Of a stretch of 14,599 bases of DNA, positions 1 through 7,710 are shown piece by piece. The stretch is taken from the NCBI GenBank assembly GCA_009780595.1, contig WQZT01000014.1, positions 1 through 14,599 on the forward strand, in the 5' to 3' direction. The translations under genes were made by a program, and so were the position numbers. Origin of the DNA: Treponema sp. (GTDB lineage: Bacteria; Spirochaetota; Spirochaetia; Treponematales; Breznakiellaceae). Numbering within the stretch: position 1 is the stretch's first letter; every line of letters starts with the position of its first letter. Below the pieces are notes generated by a model that was given only the letters and a program-made list of their open reading frames with translations, ran no database searches and was not told the origin of the DNA.

Positions 1-1
1 A

Positions 2-1345
2 ATCAACACATTTATGTGGGGCCCGCCGATGCTGATCGTTTTGTTCGGCGGCGGTGTTTTTATGACGGTAGCGCTTGGCTTTTTCCAGTTCAAGCACTTT
101 GGTTTTATTATGCGGAACACGCTTGGCAAGATTGTTAAACAGCGGAAAGAAGGCGAAGGCACGGTTTCCGCGTTTCAGGCGGCGACATCCGCGCTCTGCA
201 ACACCATAGGAGCCTCGAACATTGTCGGCGTTCCTGTCGCTATCGCAATGGGCGGTCCCGGCGCAATTTTCTGGATGTGGGCAGCCGGAGCGTTCGGGCT
301 TGCCATCAAGTGGGCGGAGATTACGCTCGGCGTTCACTACCGCGAAAAAGATAAAAAAGACGGCACGTTTGTCGGCGGTCCGGCGCACTACCTGTCAAAG
401 GGTTTGAAAAAGGCGAGGTGGCTGGGGCCGCTGTTCGCCTTCGCCCTGATGCTTGAAATTGTTCCCTCGATTGGTTCGCAGGCGGTCGCCGCATCTGAAA
501 ACCTCGCCGGAGTTGGCATCCCGAAAATCTACACCGGAATATTTATTGCAATTCTTGCGGGCATCGTCGTCTTTGGCGGTATCAAACGGATAGGAAAGTT
601 CTCTGAAAAGTTTATCCCGATCACGGTTCTTGCATATTCTCTTTTCGCGTGGATCATCATTTTAATGAACTTCACGCAAATTCCCGCCGCGTTCGGGCTT
701 ATTTTCAAAGCCGGTTTTACACCGCAGGCGGCGGTGGGCGGTTTTGCCGGGGCAACCGTTGCCGCTGCCGCCCGATGGGGCGTGGCGCGCGGCGTGTACT
801 CCAACGAAGCGGGCATGGGACAGGCGGCAATCGCGCACTCGGCGGCTGTAACCGATCATCCCGCCCGTCAGGGTATGTGGGCAATTTTTGAAGTCGTGAT
901 GGACACGGCGTTTGCCAACACAACAACTGCGCTGCTAGTGCTTACCACAGGGCTCTGGAGGATTTTCACCCCTGACGTGGCATCTACCATTCCGGCTGAA
1001 GCTATCGGCACGGTGTTTGGATTGGGGTTTGCCCGCTACTTTATCGCCGTTATGCTGTTCCTGTTTGTGTTTACCACGGTTATCGGTAACGCTTTTTACG
1101 GCGAGCAGATGGCGCGGTATTTGTTCGGTCATAAATTTTCCAAGTTTATGCTGGGCGTTTACCTCGTCTTTGTTGTCATCGCGTCTACCAGCGACATTGG
1201 CACGCTGTACAACTTTATCGACTTGCTGCTTGTCCTTGTCGTTGTGCCAAACGTAGTCGGCGTTTGTCTGCAAGTGAAAACTTGTCGGCAACTGAAACAA
1301 GACTTTTTTGACAACGAAAAATACTGCCCTCAAAAAGCAAAGTAA
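2..1345 (+). CDS. Sodium:alanine/glycine symporter, AGCS family (5' end cut by window)
   Basis: Inner-membrane amino-acid:cation symporter, which in this family imports alanine or glycine with Na+ or H+. The frame is open from base 2, reading INTFMWGPPML; family members usually carry a few residues before this 'WGPPML' segment, so the true start lies upstream and only about 10-20 residues are missing. Visible family marks are the early segment TIGASNIVGV followed by GGPGAIFWMW, and the later RGVYSNEAGMGQAAIAHSAA with TDHPARQG. About ten hydrophobic segments run through the 448 visible codons. The stop is 15 bases before the amidohydrolase gene, so the two are probably co-transcribed. The family call is firm. 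The substrate is not: the usual 'TGN' in the binding region reads 'ASN' here, and the neighbouring hydrolases may point to another amino acid. Confidence 0.93.
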   Translation: MNTFMWGPPMLIVLFGGGVFMTVALGFFQFKHFGFIMRNTLGKIVKQRKEGEGTVSAFQAATSALCNTIGASNIVGVPVAIAMGGPGAIFWMWAAGAFGLAIKWAEITLGVHYREKDKKDGTFVGGPAHYLSKGLKKARWLGPLFAFALMLEIVPSIGSQAVAASENLAGVGIPKIYTGIFIAILAGIVVFGGIKRIGKFSEKFIPITVLAYSLFAWIIILMNFTQIPAAFGLIFKAGFTPQAAVGGFAGATVAAAARWGVARGVYSNEAGMGQAAIAHSAAVTDHPARQGMWAIFEVVMDTAFANTTTALLVLTTGLWRIFTPDVASTIPAEAIGTVFGLGFARYFIAVMLFLFVFTTVIGNAFYGEQMARYLFGHKFSKFMLGVYLVFVVIASTSDIGTLYNFIDLLLVLVVVPNVVGVCLQVKTCRQLKQDFFDNEKYCPQKAK

Positions 1346-1360
1346 CAATAGGGGAGTGAA

Positions 1361-2752
1361 ATGAAAACGCTGCTACAAGGTGCGCGGGTTATTGACGCGT
1401 TAAACGGTATTGACGATTCGCTTGATATTGTAATCGAAGGCGGAACAATCAGCGAGCTTGGGAAAAATCTGCCGCCTGAGAAAAATACCGTGAACTACGC
1501 GGGAAAAACGATCATCCCCGGTGTTATCGATATGCATGTGCATTTGACCGAGGAACTGGGCGGGCGCGCGGGCTACCGAATGGCGGCAAAAACTGGCGTT
1601 ACGACGCTTATCGACTACGCCGGGCCGATTGACGACATTATGGAAAATGCCGCACGGCTCGGCTGCGGTCTGAACATCGGCTGCCTTCACGCTATCAACC
1701 CGGGAGAGTACGGCAACAACCCGTCAGCCTCACAGGTGCAGTCGGTTTTGGAGCGGTCGCTGCAAGCTGGCGCGGTGGGGCTAAAGGTGCTGGGCGGGCA
1801 TTTCCCGCTTTCGCCGGAAGCATCCGCGCTGGCGATAAAAGCCTGCAACGAACGCAAGGTGTTTGTCGCCGCCCACTGCGGCACAACGAGAGAACGCAGC
1901 GACATACGCGGCATGAAGGAATCCGTGGAGCTGGCAGACGGCAACCGCCTGCTGCTTGCCCACATTAACGCCTATTGCCGCGGCAAGTATTTTCCCGCCA
2001 CCGAAGAACTCAGGCAGGCGTTTGAGATACTCCGCGAAAATACGAACCTCATCGCCGATTCGCACATGGCGATTATCAACGGCACGCAAGGCGTGTGCCA
2101 CGACGGTGTTCCGCACGACGCGATAACCGTCAACTGCCTAAAGCTCTTCGCCCGCGAGCCGACCGAAGCGGGGCTTTCCGCCGCGATTCTTGACGGGCTG
2201 GTGAAAGTCATTTACCCCGGCGAAGAGGAAAACATTCTGCTGGAAGGGAAAGCCGCGCACGATTACTGGCGCGCTCAAGGCACAAACGCCGATGTCAGCT
2301 TCCCCGCCAATAATCCGGTTGTCGCTGTGTCGTGCGTGCTTGAACGGCGAAAACCCGGCGGGGATTTTCTCATCCCGCTGACGGCGACAGACGGCGGCGG
2401 TTTTCCCCGCAACAACCTGATTGGCAAACTGCTCTCGCTGTACCATGTAGGGTACATTTCGCTGCACGACATTGTGCGGAAAGTGTCGCTGAATCCGGCG
2501 AGGGTTTTCGGGTTGAGCGGGAAAGGCAAGATTGCCGTGGGCGCGGATGCCGATCTGACGGTGCTTGACGAGTCGCTGTTGAAAGCGGTCGCAAGCTACG
2601 TCAACGGTTCGCAGGTGATGAAAGACGGCGCGATTACGGGAAGTGGCGCGACGCTTGTCGCTACGGAAGCGGCGCGGGAATCGGCGAAGGCGCACGGGCT
2701 GAACTTCACCGCTGTTGACTCGGCATCATCGGCTTTTTATGCCGGGCTGTAA
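1361..2752 (+). CDS. Binuclear-metal amidohydrolase (dihydroorotase/D-aminoacylase/isoaspartyl-dipeptidase-like)
   Basis: Cytosolic TIM-barrel amidohydrolase of 463 residues that hydrolyses an amide, cyclic amide or N-acyl bond. The N-terminal beta-sandwich (residues 1-50) leads into PGVIDMHVHL with metal ligands H59 and H61. The likely carboxylated lysine is K142 (GLKVLGG), the second-metal histidines are H172 (AAHC) and H201 (LLAHINAY), and the catalytic aspartate is D344 (TATDGGG). The C-terminal SLNPARVFGL and GKIAVGADADLTVLD are typical of the superfamily, so the site looks complete. The 29-residue gap between the two histidines resembles isoaspartyl dipeptidase and D-aminoacylase rather than dihydroorotase (my recollection, not a search). 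GGGGAG at 1351-1356 is a good RBS. The gene sits between an amino-acid symporter and, two genes on, an asparaginase, which suggests it frees an amino acid from a conjugate. The substrate is unknown. Confidence 0.85.
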   Translation: MKTLLQGARVIDALNGIDDSLDIVIEGGTISELGKNLPPEKNTVNYAGKTIIPGVIDMHVHLTEELGGRAGYRMAAKTGVTTLIDYAGPIDDIMENAARLGCGLNIGCLHAINPGEYGNNPSASQVQSVLERSLQAGAVGLKVLGGHFPLSPEASALAIKACNERKVFVAAHCGTTRERSDIRGMKESVELADGNRLLLAHINAYCRGKYFPATEELRQAFEILRENTNLIADSHMAIINGTQGVCHDGVPHDAITVNCLKLFAREPTEAGLSAAILDGLVKVIYPGEEENILLEGKAAHDYWRAQGTNADVSFPANNPVVAVSCVLERRKPGGDFLIPLTATDGGGFPRNNLIGKLLSLYHVGYISLHDIVRKVSLNPARVFGLSGKGKIAVGADADLTVLDESLLKAVASYVNGSQVMKDGAITGSGATLVATEAARESAKAHGLNFTAVDSASSAFYAGL

Positions 2753-2781
2753 CTGACTGTCCGCGAACGCATGAGGGCAAA

Positions 2782-3642
2782 ATGACAGGGGGAAGTATAA
2801 AAAAATACATCTTGTTTTTCGTTTGCTTGTGCCTGCTTTGCACGCATGGTTTTGCTGAAATATCGGAATTGGATCAAACGCCCGCCGCTAACGAAAACAC
2901 TTCATCTCCCCATATATTTCATAATATTGGATGGAACGCAGTAAACTCTGTTACCTATAACTACGGCTTGAATTTTGTTGGAGCAGGAGTTGGAACGTGG
3001 GGAATGATAAAAACTGGTCTTGATTGGAATTGGAGAAATACGGTATTTGAAAGTTCATGGATGCCGCACATTGGCGGCCCTGTCATGGCAGTCGGCGGTC
3101 TTGTTCCGATAATGACACCGCTTGTTCTTTACTTTACCGGGCGCGGTTTGGAGGATAAGCGATTAAAGGTTACCGCTGCTGCCCTGACACAAACGCTCAT
3201 GGTGACGATGGCTGTGCAATCGCCCATGAAAATGATTACCGGGCGAAGAGACCCAGGACTCGTGGATAATTCGTTTTATAGAAGAGTGTACGGGGAAGAT
3301 GATTTCAGCGGTGTTTTTAATTGGTTCAATATGGATTTTATTAATGGGTGGCCAAGCGGTCATACTGCCAATGCGTTTTCCGCAGCAGCGACAATAGCAG
3401 AAATTTACCATGATAATATTTGGGTAAAAATAGGTGTGTATACATACGCAACATTTATTGGATTTGGCACAACGACAGTGGCGCATTGGGCATCAGAGGC
3501 GGTTGCCGGAGCTTTAATCGGATATGCCATCGGGAAAACTGTCGGCAGAAGTTATCGGCAATTTTTGGAAAAAGACAAAGTTGAAAATAATATTTCGTTT
3601 TATGCTACACCGTTTTCGGCGGGTATAAATATACGTCTGTAA
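2782..3642 (+). CDS. Exported PAP2-like phosphatase-fold protein with altered active-site motifs
   Basis: A 286-residue protein with a signal peptide: basic K7-K8, a hydrophobic Cys-rich core, and probable cleavage after HGFA (residue 25). The rest resembles a PAP2 (type 2 phosphatidic acid phosphatase) protein acting at the outer face of the inner membrane. KMITGRRDP matches the first PAP2 motif (KxxTGRxRP) except that the arginine before Pro is Asp. WPSGHT matches the second, with its catalytic His. FGTTTVAHWASEAVAG matches the third with its His, but lacks the motif Arg and has Glu for the final Asp. Activity is therefore uncertain. The gene is visibly more AT-rich than its neighbours and has no obvious link to amino-acid transport, so it may be a later arrival. 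GAGGG at 2773-2777 is the RBS. It lies 29 bases after the amidohydrolase stop. Confidence 0.72.
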   Translation: MTGGSIKKYILFFVCLCLLCTHGFAEISELDQTPAANENTSSPHIFHNIGWNAVNSVTYNYGLNFVGAGVGTWGMIKTGLDWNWRNTVFESSWMPHIGGPVMAVGGLVPIMTPLVLYFTGRGLEDKRLKVTAAALTQTLMVTMAVQSPMKMITGRRDPGLVDNSFYRRVYGEDDFSGVFNWFNMDFINGWPSGHTANAFSAAATIAEIYHDNIWVKIGVYTYATFIGFGTTTVAHWASEAVAGALIGYAIGKTVGRSYRQFLEKDKVENNISFYATPFSAGINIRL

Positions 3643-3667
3643 AGACAAACTGGTTGAATTGTCATCA

Positions 3668-3697
3668 TTGGCTTTTACACAAGCTTTAATTTATATA
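3668..3697 (+). promoter_or_regulatory. Possible weak sigma70 promoter before the asparaginase gene
   Basis: TTGGCT and TATATA are separated by 18 bases inside the 82-base gap after the PAP2-like gene. Each box matches the consensus at only four of six positions. It could give the asparaginase-permease pair its own transcript, but read-through from upstream is equally possible. Confidence 0.3.
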
Positions 3698-3724
3698 CGT
3701 TTCGTTTTATGGAGGAGTTTTGCA

Positions 3725-4720
3725 ATGGGTAAAAAGAAGATTTGCATTTTAACGCTGGGGGGAACAATCGCGTTTTCGCCCAAGCAGTCAGACGGCGCAG
3801 GTCCGATTGTGGATTTAACGCCGTTTATCAACAGCCTTGATGAAGTCAAGTCATTCGCGGATGTCGAAGTTAAGGCGCTGATGCGTTCATCAAGCTCGGC
3901 GCTGCACATTGACGACATTATCATGGTTGGCAACAAAATCAAGGAACTTATCAAAGAAAACTACGATGGGTTTATCGTCATTCAAGGCACGGACACAATC
4001 GAAGAAACCGCGTTTATGCTTGGGCTGATGGTTCAGTCCGATCACCCCGTCATTGTTACCGGGGCGATGCGTAATCCCGATATGCGCGGTGCTGACGGCC
4101 CTGCGAATGTGCTTGCCTGTATCCGCGTGGCGGCGAGCGACACGTGCCGCGGCATCGGCTCGATGGTGGTGTTCAACGATGAAATCCACTCCGGCCTTTT
4201 CGTCCGCAAGATTCACCCGCAAAGCACCGAAGCTTTCGCGTCTGAGTGCGGGCCTTTGGGCTACCTCGCCGAAGGTATTCCCAGCCTCCGTGTAACTCCC
4301 GTCAAGCGGCCTATCCCGTGGATCAACCCGAAGGGCGCAACGGCTCGCGTTCCCGTGTACGCCGTTCCGCTTGGTGATGATGGCGCGCTACTTGCGAAAG
4401 TCGAGGAAGTGGGCTGCTCCGGTCTCGTTGTGGCAGGTCTTGGCGGTGGGCATGTTCCGGCGGAGCTTGTGGAGCCGCTTGAAAATCTCGCAAAGAAAAT
4501 CCCCGTGATCCTCGCTTCCCGAATCGGGCGCGGCGATATGCTCACCAGCACCTATTCCGGTTACCCCGGTTCGGAAACGTCTCTGCTTGGGCGCGGGCTT
4601 ATCAGTTCAGGTCTGCTCGACCCGCGAAAGGCGCGCATTTTGCTGATTCTGTTGCAAATGTCCGGCTGTACAAAAGATCAAATTGCGGAAAGCTTCCGCA
4701 TTTTTTCAAGCAAGTATTAG
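3725..4720 (+). CDS. L-asparaginase-family amidohydrolase
   Basis: A 331-residue enzyme, the usual length for type I/II L-asparaginase, hydrolysing asparagine (or a related amide) to aspartate and ammonia. The start at 3725 follows GGAGGAG at 3711-3717; an in-frame TTG at 3659 has no such site and would add 22 unneeded residues. LGGTIAF carries the nucleophile T14. The substrate-binding serines lie at 55-58, T89 and D90 are in QGTDTIEET, and K162 is in VRKIHPQS after FNDEIH; these match the known T12/S58/T89/D90/K162 set. Two oddities are that Gln replaces the usual His before GTDT, and that the flexible loop after the first motif (residues 17-40) has no Tyr, although one normally completes the first catalytic triad. 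No signal peptide is present, so it is probably cytosolic. It is followed after 39 bases by a permease gene, a likely operon partner. Confidence 0.88.
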   Translation: MGKKKICILTLGGTIAFSPKQSDGAGPIVDLTPFINSLDEVKSFADVEVKALMRSSSSALHIDDIIMVGNKIKELIKENYDGFIVIQGTDTIEETAFMLGLMVQSDHPVIVTGAMRNPDMRGADGPANVLACIRVAASDTCRGIGSMVVFNDEIHSGLFVRKIHPQSTEAFASECGPLGYLAEGIPSLRVTPVKRPIPWINPKGATARVPVYAVPLGDDGALLAKVEEVGCSGLVVAGLGGGHVPAELVEPLENLAKKIPVILASRIGRGDMLTSTYSGYPGSETSLLGRGLISSGLLDPRKARILLILLQMSGCTKDQIAESFRIFSSKY

Positions 4721-4759
4721 GCTGCGCCGCTTCTGCGGGCAATTTTTAAGGAGTGATAT

Positions 4760-6064
4760 ATGATTTTTGACCTTCCGCCCATTCTAGGGCTAATTCCGCT
4801 TGTTGTCTACATTATTTTAGCGTTCAACAAGAAGATTCACGCGTTCGTCAACGTTGTCATCTGCGTTATCATTGGCGGTATACTCACCAGAGCGGATCTC
4901 CTCAAACTTGGTTCGATAATGTGGAACTCGCTTGGCTCGTTCCTCGGTCTTGTCGGACTCATCATTATGCTGGGCTCAGGGCTTGGGCTGATGTTGAAGG
5001 AAACCGGCATCGCAGAATTCATCGTCTACACGATGATGAAAAAAATCGGTGTAAACACAATGAATCGCTCGATTTTGGCAACGATGCTCACATCGATGAC
5101 GATGGTTTTTCTCCTGAACACACTGACAGGCGGCAACGCCGTTATCGCCCCGATTATCATCCCGCTGGTAGCTTCGGTTGGAATGACATCCAGCACGCTC
5201 GCGGCGGTGCTTCAGGCGGCGGGCGTTACCGGGCTGTTCCTCAGTCCGTTCTCGCCGCCGATGGTGGTAATGATGCAGATCACGGGGCTTCCGTACGGGC
5301 AGATTTTGCTGTACGCCAGCCTTCCGGTCTGCATCCCGATGTGGATTATCACGTACATCAACGCCAAACGAATCCAGAAAAAGACCGTTGGCATCGACGA
5401 TTACCCGCAAGGCACGGCGCTCGAAGTGAAGGAATACGTTGCCACGCCTGAAACCAAATTGGCAACGCTGTTTTTTTCGCTGGCGATTGTGGCATCAATG
5501 GCGTACGGCATTATTAACAAAGTCGGCGTTACCCACGCCGTTACGGTGATTGCCGTTTCCGCGGTTGCCGCCGGTATTGGCGCGAGGTTTTCCGTTCAGC
5601 GGATTTTTGACACTATTATGAAAGGCTGCGGGCAGTATGTGTGGCTGTTTTTCATGTTTATTATGTTTGACCCGTTTCTTTCGTTTATCGCCAAAAGCGG
5701 CGCGTTCGATGCGATACTTGAACTGACAAGACCGCTCATTGACGCAACTGGAAAGTTCGGCGTTACGTTTGTTTCAACGATCATCAGTATTTTCAGTATC
5801 CAGGGCGCGGCTGTCGCACAGGCGTTGATGATGGATTCGATTTTCCGGCCCGTGGTTGACCACATCGGGCTTTCGATGCACACGTGGGCGCTGGTGATTC
5901 TCATTTCTTCGCAGATGACCTCGTTTGCCTACCCCGGGCTTGATATTTTTGCCGCGATGGGCATTGCGCGGACAACCAACATAAAGCCGATGCTCATGAA
6001 CGGCTGGTCGATCATCATTGCGATACTCGTTGTGCTTGCCGGATCGATTATTCTGGTTGGCTAG
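4760..6064 (+). CDS. Polytopic permease, ion-transporter superfamily type
   Basis: A 434-residue, very hydrophobic inner-membrane protein with roughly ten to twelve membrane segments in two halves joined by a hydrophilic stretch at about residues 197-236. Each half carries a polar or Gly/Pro-rich break in a helix: LLNTLTGGNAVIAPIIIP (about 118-135) in the first, and IFSIQGAAVAQALM (about 346-359) in the second. Such paired re-entrant regions are typical of ion-transporter superfamily carriers (NhaC, GntP, DctM and CitM-like). I cannot assign the exact family or substrate. AAGGAG lies just before the ATG. Its place directly after the asparaginase suggests it moves the substrate or product of that enzyme, an organic acid or amino acid. 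It ends this gene run and faces galK. Confidence 0.7.
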   Translation: MIFDLPPILGLIPLVVYIILAFNKKIHAFVNVVICVIIGGILTRADLLKLGSIMWNSLGSFLGLVGLIIMLGSGLGLMLKETGIAEFIVYTMMKKIGVNTMNRSILATMLTSMTMVFLLNTLTGGNAVIAPIIIPLVASVGMTSSTLAAVLQAAGVTGLFLSPFSPPMVVMMQITGLPYGQILLYASLPVCIPMWIITYINAKRIQKKTVGIDDYPQGTALEVKEYVATPETKLATLFFSLAIVASMAYGIINKVGVTHAVTVIAVSAVAAGIGARFSVQRIFDTIMKGCGQYVWLFFMFIMFDPFLSFIAKSGAFDAILELTRPLIDATGKFGVTFVSTIISIFSIQGAAVAQALMMDSIFRPVVDHIGLSMHTWALVILISSQMTSFAYPGLDIFAAMGIARTTNIKPMLMNGWSIIIAILVVLAGSIILVG

Positions 6065-6081
6065 TAAGTATTTTTAACGTG

Positions 6082-6185
6082 AGGAGCTGCGGTGTGCTGG
6101 CGGTAAATCCGCAGGCTAAAGCCGCAGCTTCTGAAGTTTTGGCAAAGCCAAAACTCCCCAGCGAATTAGCCTCCGGCTAATTCGC
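6082..6185. repeat. Cluster of perfect palindromes between converging genes, possible bidirectional terminator or REP-like element
   Basis: Three inverted repeats lie in tandem. The first has arms GCTGCGG (6086-6092) and CCGCAGC (6122-6128), extendable by about four pairs outward including one G-T, and encloses smaller hairpins (GCGG/CCGC; GGC-TAAA-GCC). The second is AGTTTTGGC-AAA-GCCAAAACT (6135-6155), a perfect 9-bp stem. The third is GCGAATTAGCC (6161-6171), loop TCC, GGCTAATTCGC (6175-6185), a perfect 11-bp stem. The galK stop codon (6166-6168, - strand) lies inside the third. No long T run follows on either strand, so this is not a classical intrinsic terminator. It may be a mobile palindromic repeat. 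Confidence 0.7.
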
Positions 6186-7539
6186 CCGCTCCCTGCTGGC
6201 GTATCCGCAACACAGTGAGTGCTCCCTTGCCAAAAACGCCTTCTATCAGGCGGCGGTACTCTTCGAGTTTTTCGCGCGGGAGGTACGTCTGAATCGTTCC
6301 GGCAAAGCCGCCGCCGTGTACGCGGCATGCGCCGTTGCGTGCCCCGCTGGTTGTGCCGCCGCCGTAAAGAAAATTCTCGGTGAGGGCAAGCGCAAGGCTC
6401 AAGCCCTGCCCGGCGGGATTTTCAGGCGGGTAAATGTTTTGCAGAAGCTTGTACGATGAATCGCCTGATTCCCTCACCAGCGAAAAAAATCTTTCCATCG
6501 CCGCCGTAGTTGCATCTGCCGAGGCAGAATCCGCCGCGCGTTGAAGGGCGGCGAGCATCGTGTCAACCCGGCGGTTCTCGCTGAAAAAATGCAACGCCCT
6601 GAGAACTGCACGGTCGCCGACAGCCCGCCTGAGTTCCGCGATACGCGGTGCAAGTTCCCGCTCGTCAAGCTCCCCAAGCGTAGCCTTACCGAAAAAGGCG
6701 GCGGCGGCTTTCATCTCCGCAGGAATCGCCGCGTACTCGTCGGTGAGGCTGGAGTGGCTGCCGCCGGTAGCAACCACGCACAGGGTGAAACCAGCGGCGG
6801 CAGGATCGAAGGCGACGCTCTTGATGTGCGGGTCTTGTGTATCTCCCGGCTCGCAATTGCCAAAGTCGATTGCAACAACGCCGCCTGACGCGCAGGCAAT
6901 CTGATCCATCAACCCGCACGGTTTGCCAAAGTACAGGTTTTCCGCCTTCTGCGCGATCTTCGCCAGTTCCAGCGCGCTCCTTCTGCCGCCGCAGTACAGG
7001 CTGTCGAAAATCTTGGCAAGGAGAACTTCCACCGCCGCGCTCGATGACAAGCCTGAGCCGGTTAGCACAGCGTTGTCGGTGTTGGCAGTAAAGCCGCCGA
7101 CAGGCGTTCCCTGCGCCGCGAACTCGGCGGCAATTCCCCGCACCAGCGCCTCGGTGTCGCCGGATTCCTCCTCCCGCTTCGCAAGGCTGGAAATATCCAC
7201 GTCAATATCGCGGTGTCCTGACGAGCGGAAAAAAACCCGCCTGTCCGCCCGGGGCGTGGCAACCGCCGCCGCGTCAAGTTGCACAGCCGCCGCCAGCACC
7301 TTGCCCCCGTTGTGGTCGGTGTGGTTGCCGCCCAGCTCGGTACGCCCCGGCACGGAAAAAGCGCGAAGATCGCCGCACGCTGCACCACTGGAAGAATCGG
7401 CACACGCGGCGGGAAATTCTCCGATGAGGCGGCGGTAACGCAGGCGAGCTGCCGCAACGCCATCATCGCCGTACAGCGCGGCAAAGAGCGCGTCAGATTT
7501 CGGGGAATCAATATAATCACCACAGTTTTTATTGTTCAT
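6166..7539 (-). CDS. galK: Galactokinase (GHMP kinase)
   Basis: Cytosolic kinase that phosphorylates alpha-D-galactose to galactose-1-phosphate with ATP, the first committed step of the Leloir pathway. The galactokinase signature is at residues 65-77 (GRTELGGNHTDHN), the variant seen in clostridial-type enzymes, and includes the catalytic R66 and D75. The ATP-binding GHMP motif GSGLSSSAA is at 161-169, the catalytic base is D212 in GLMDQ, and RVHGGGFAGT is near the C terminus. At 457 residues it is longer than the usual 390 or so, mainly from an N-terminal extension of about 40 residues and small internal insertions. The ATG at 7537-7539 has only a weak GAGT upstream but sits just downstream of an extended -10 promoter. 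The last residues (ELAGG) and stop are encoded by a perfect palindrome. No other Leloir gene is adjacent; a phosphohexomutase lies 3 kb away on the other strand. Confidence 0.93.
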   Translation of the reverse strand: MNNKNCGDYIDSPKSDALFAALYGDDGVAAARLRYRRLIGEFPAACADSSSGAACGDLRAFSVPGRTELGGNHTDHNGGKVLAAAVQLDAAAVATPRADRRVFFRSSGHRDIDVDISSLAKREEESGDTEALVRGIAAEFAAQGTPVGGFTANTDNAVLTGSGLSSSAAVEVLLAKIFDSLYCGGRRSALELAKIAQKAENLYFGKPCGLMDQIACASGGVVAIDFGNCEPGDTQDPHIKSVAFDPAAAGFTLCVVATGGSHSSLTDEYAAIPAEMKAAAAFFGKATLGELDERELAPRIAELRRAVGDRAVLRALHFFSENRRVDTMLAALQRAADSASADATTAAMERFFSLVRESGDSSYKLLQNIYPPENPAGQGLSLALALTENFLYGGGTTSGARNGACRVHGGGFAGTIQTYLPREKLEEYRRLIEGVFGKGALTVLRIRQQGAGELAGG

Positions 7540-7552
7540 TACTCATTAATAT

Positions 7553-7573
7553 ATTGCGTTAGCAATTATATCA
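7553..7573 (-). promoter_or_regulatory. Extended -10 promoter of galK with overlapping dyad
   Basis: On the - strand, TGATATAAT (7573-7565) is a perfect -10 hexamer with an extended TGn; no good -35 is visible, which fits an extended -10 promoter. The start of transcription would fall near 7558, about 20 bases before the galK ATG. A dyad ATTGC-GTTA-GCAAT (7553-7566) overlaps the -10 edge and the start point and is placed as a repressor operator would be. The promoter call is reasonable; the operator is an inference. Confidence 0.55.
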
Positions 7574-7619
7574 CGTATATCGCCGCGCCGCCAGATCGAA
7601 GATTTTAGATAAAAATAAA

Positions 7620-7648
7620 TTGACAGCAATAAAAATAAGTATCATAAT
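7620..7648 (+). promoter_or_regulatory. Sigma70-type promoter of the tautomerase-like gene
   Basis: A perfect -35 TTGACA (7620-7625) is followed after 17 bases by CATAAT (7643-7648), five of six matches to the -10 consensus. Transcription would start near 7655 and give a leader of about 55 bases before the ATG at 7711. It is divergent from the galK promoter, about 50 bases away. Confidence 0.75.
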
Positions 7649-7710
7649 AAATTTACAATTTTATTATTGGAGTTTGCTCGAATAGAGTAGTCTCCCAAGT
7701 GAGGTGAAAT

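Noticed and set aside
2138..2695. A 185-codon open frame on the - strand opposite the amidohydrolase gene
   Set aside because: It is Arg/His-rich and lacks family motifs, while the + strand frame has a complete active site.
3659..3724. A longer asparaginase start at TTG 3659
   Set aside because: There is no RBS before it, while GGAGGAG precedes the ATG at 3725, and that start gives the family's normal N terminus.
4921..5451. A 176-codon + strand frame inside the permease gene
   Set aside because: It is rich in Asp, Arg, His and Gly with no RBS, the usual shifted-frame product of a hydrophobic membrane-protein gene.
6086..6185. CRISPR array or integron attC site for the palindrome block
   Set aside because: The three inverted repeats differ from each other, there are no equal spacers, and no attC-type RYYYAAC/GTTRRRY ends are seen.
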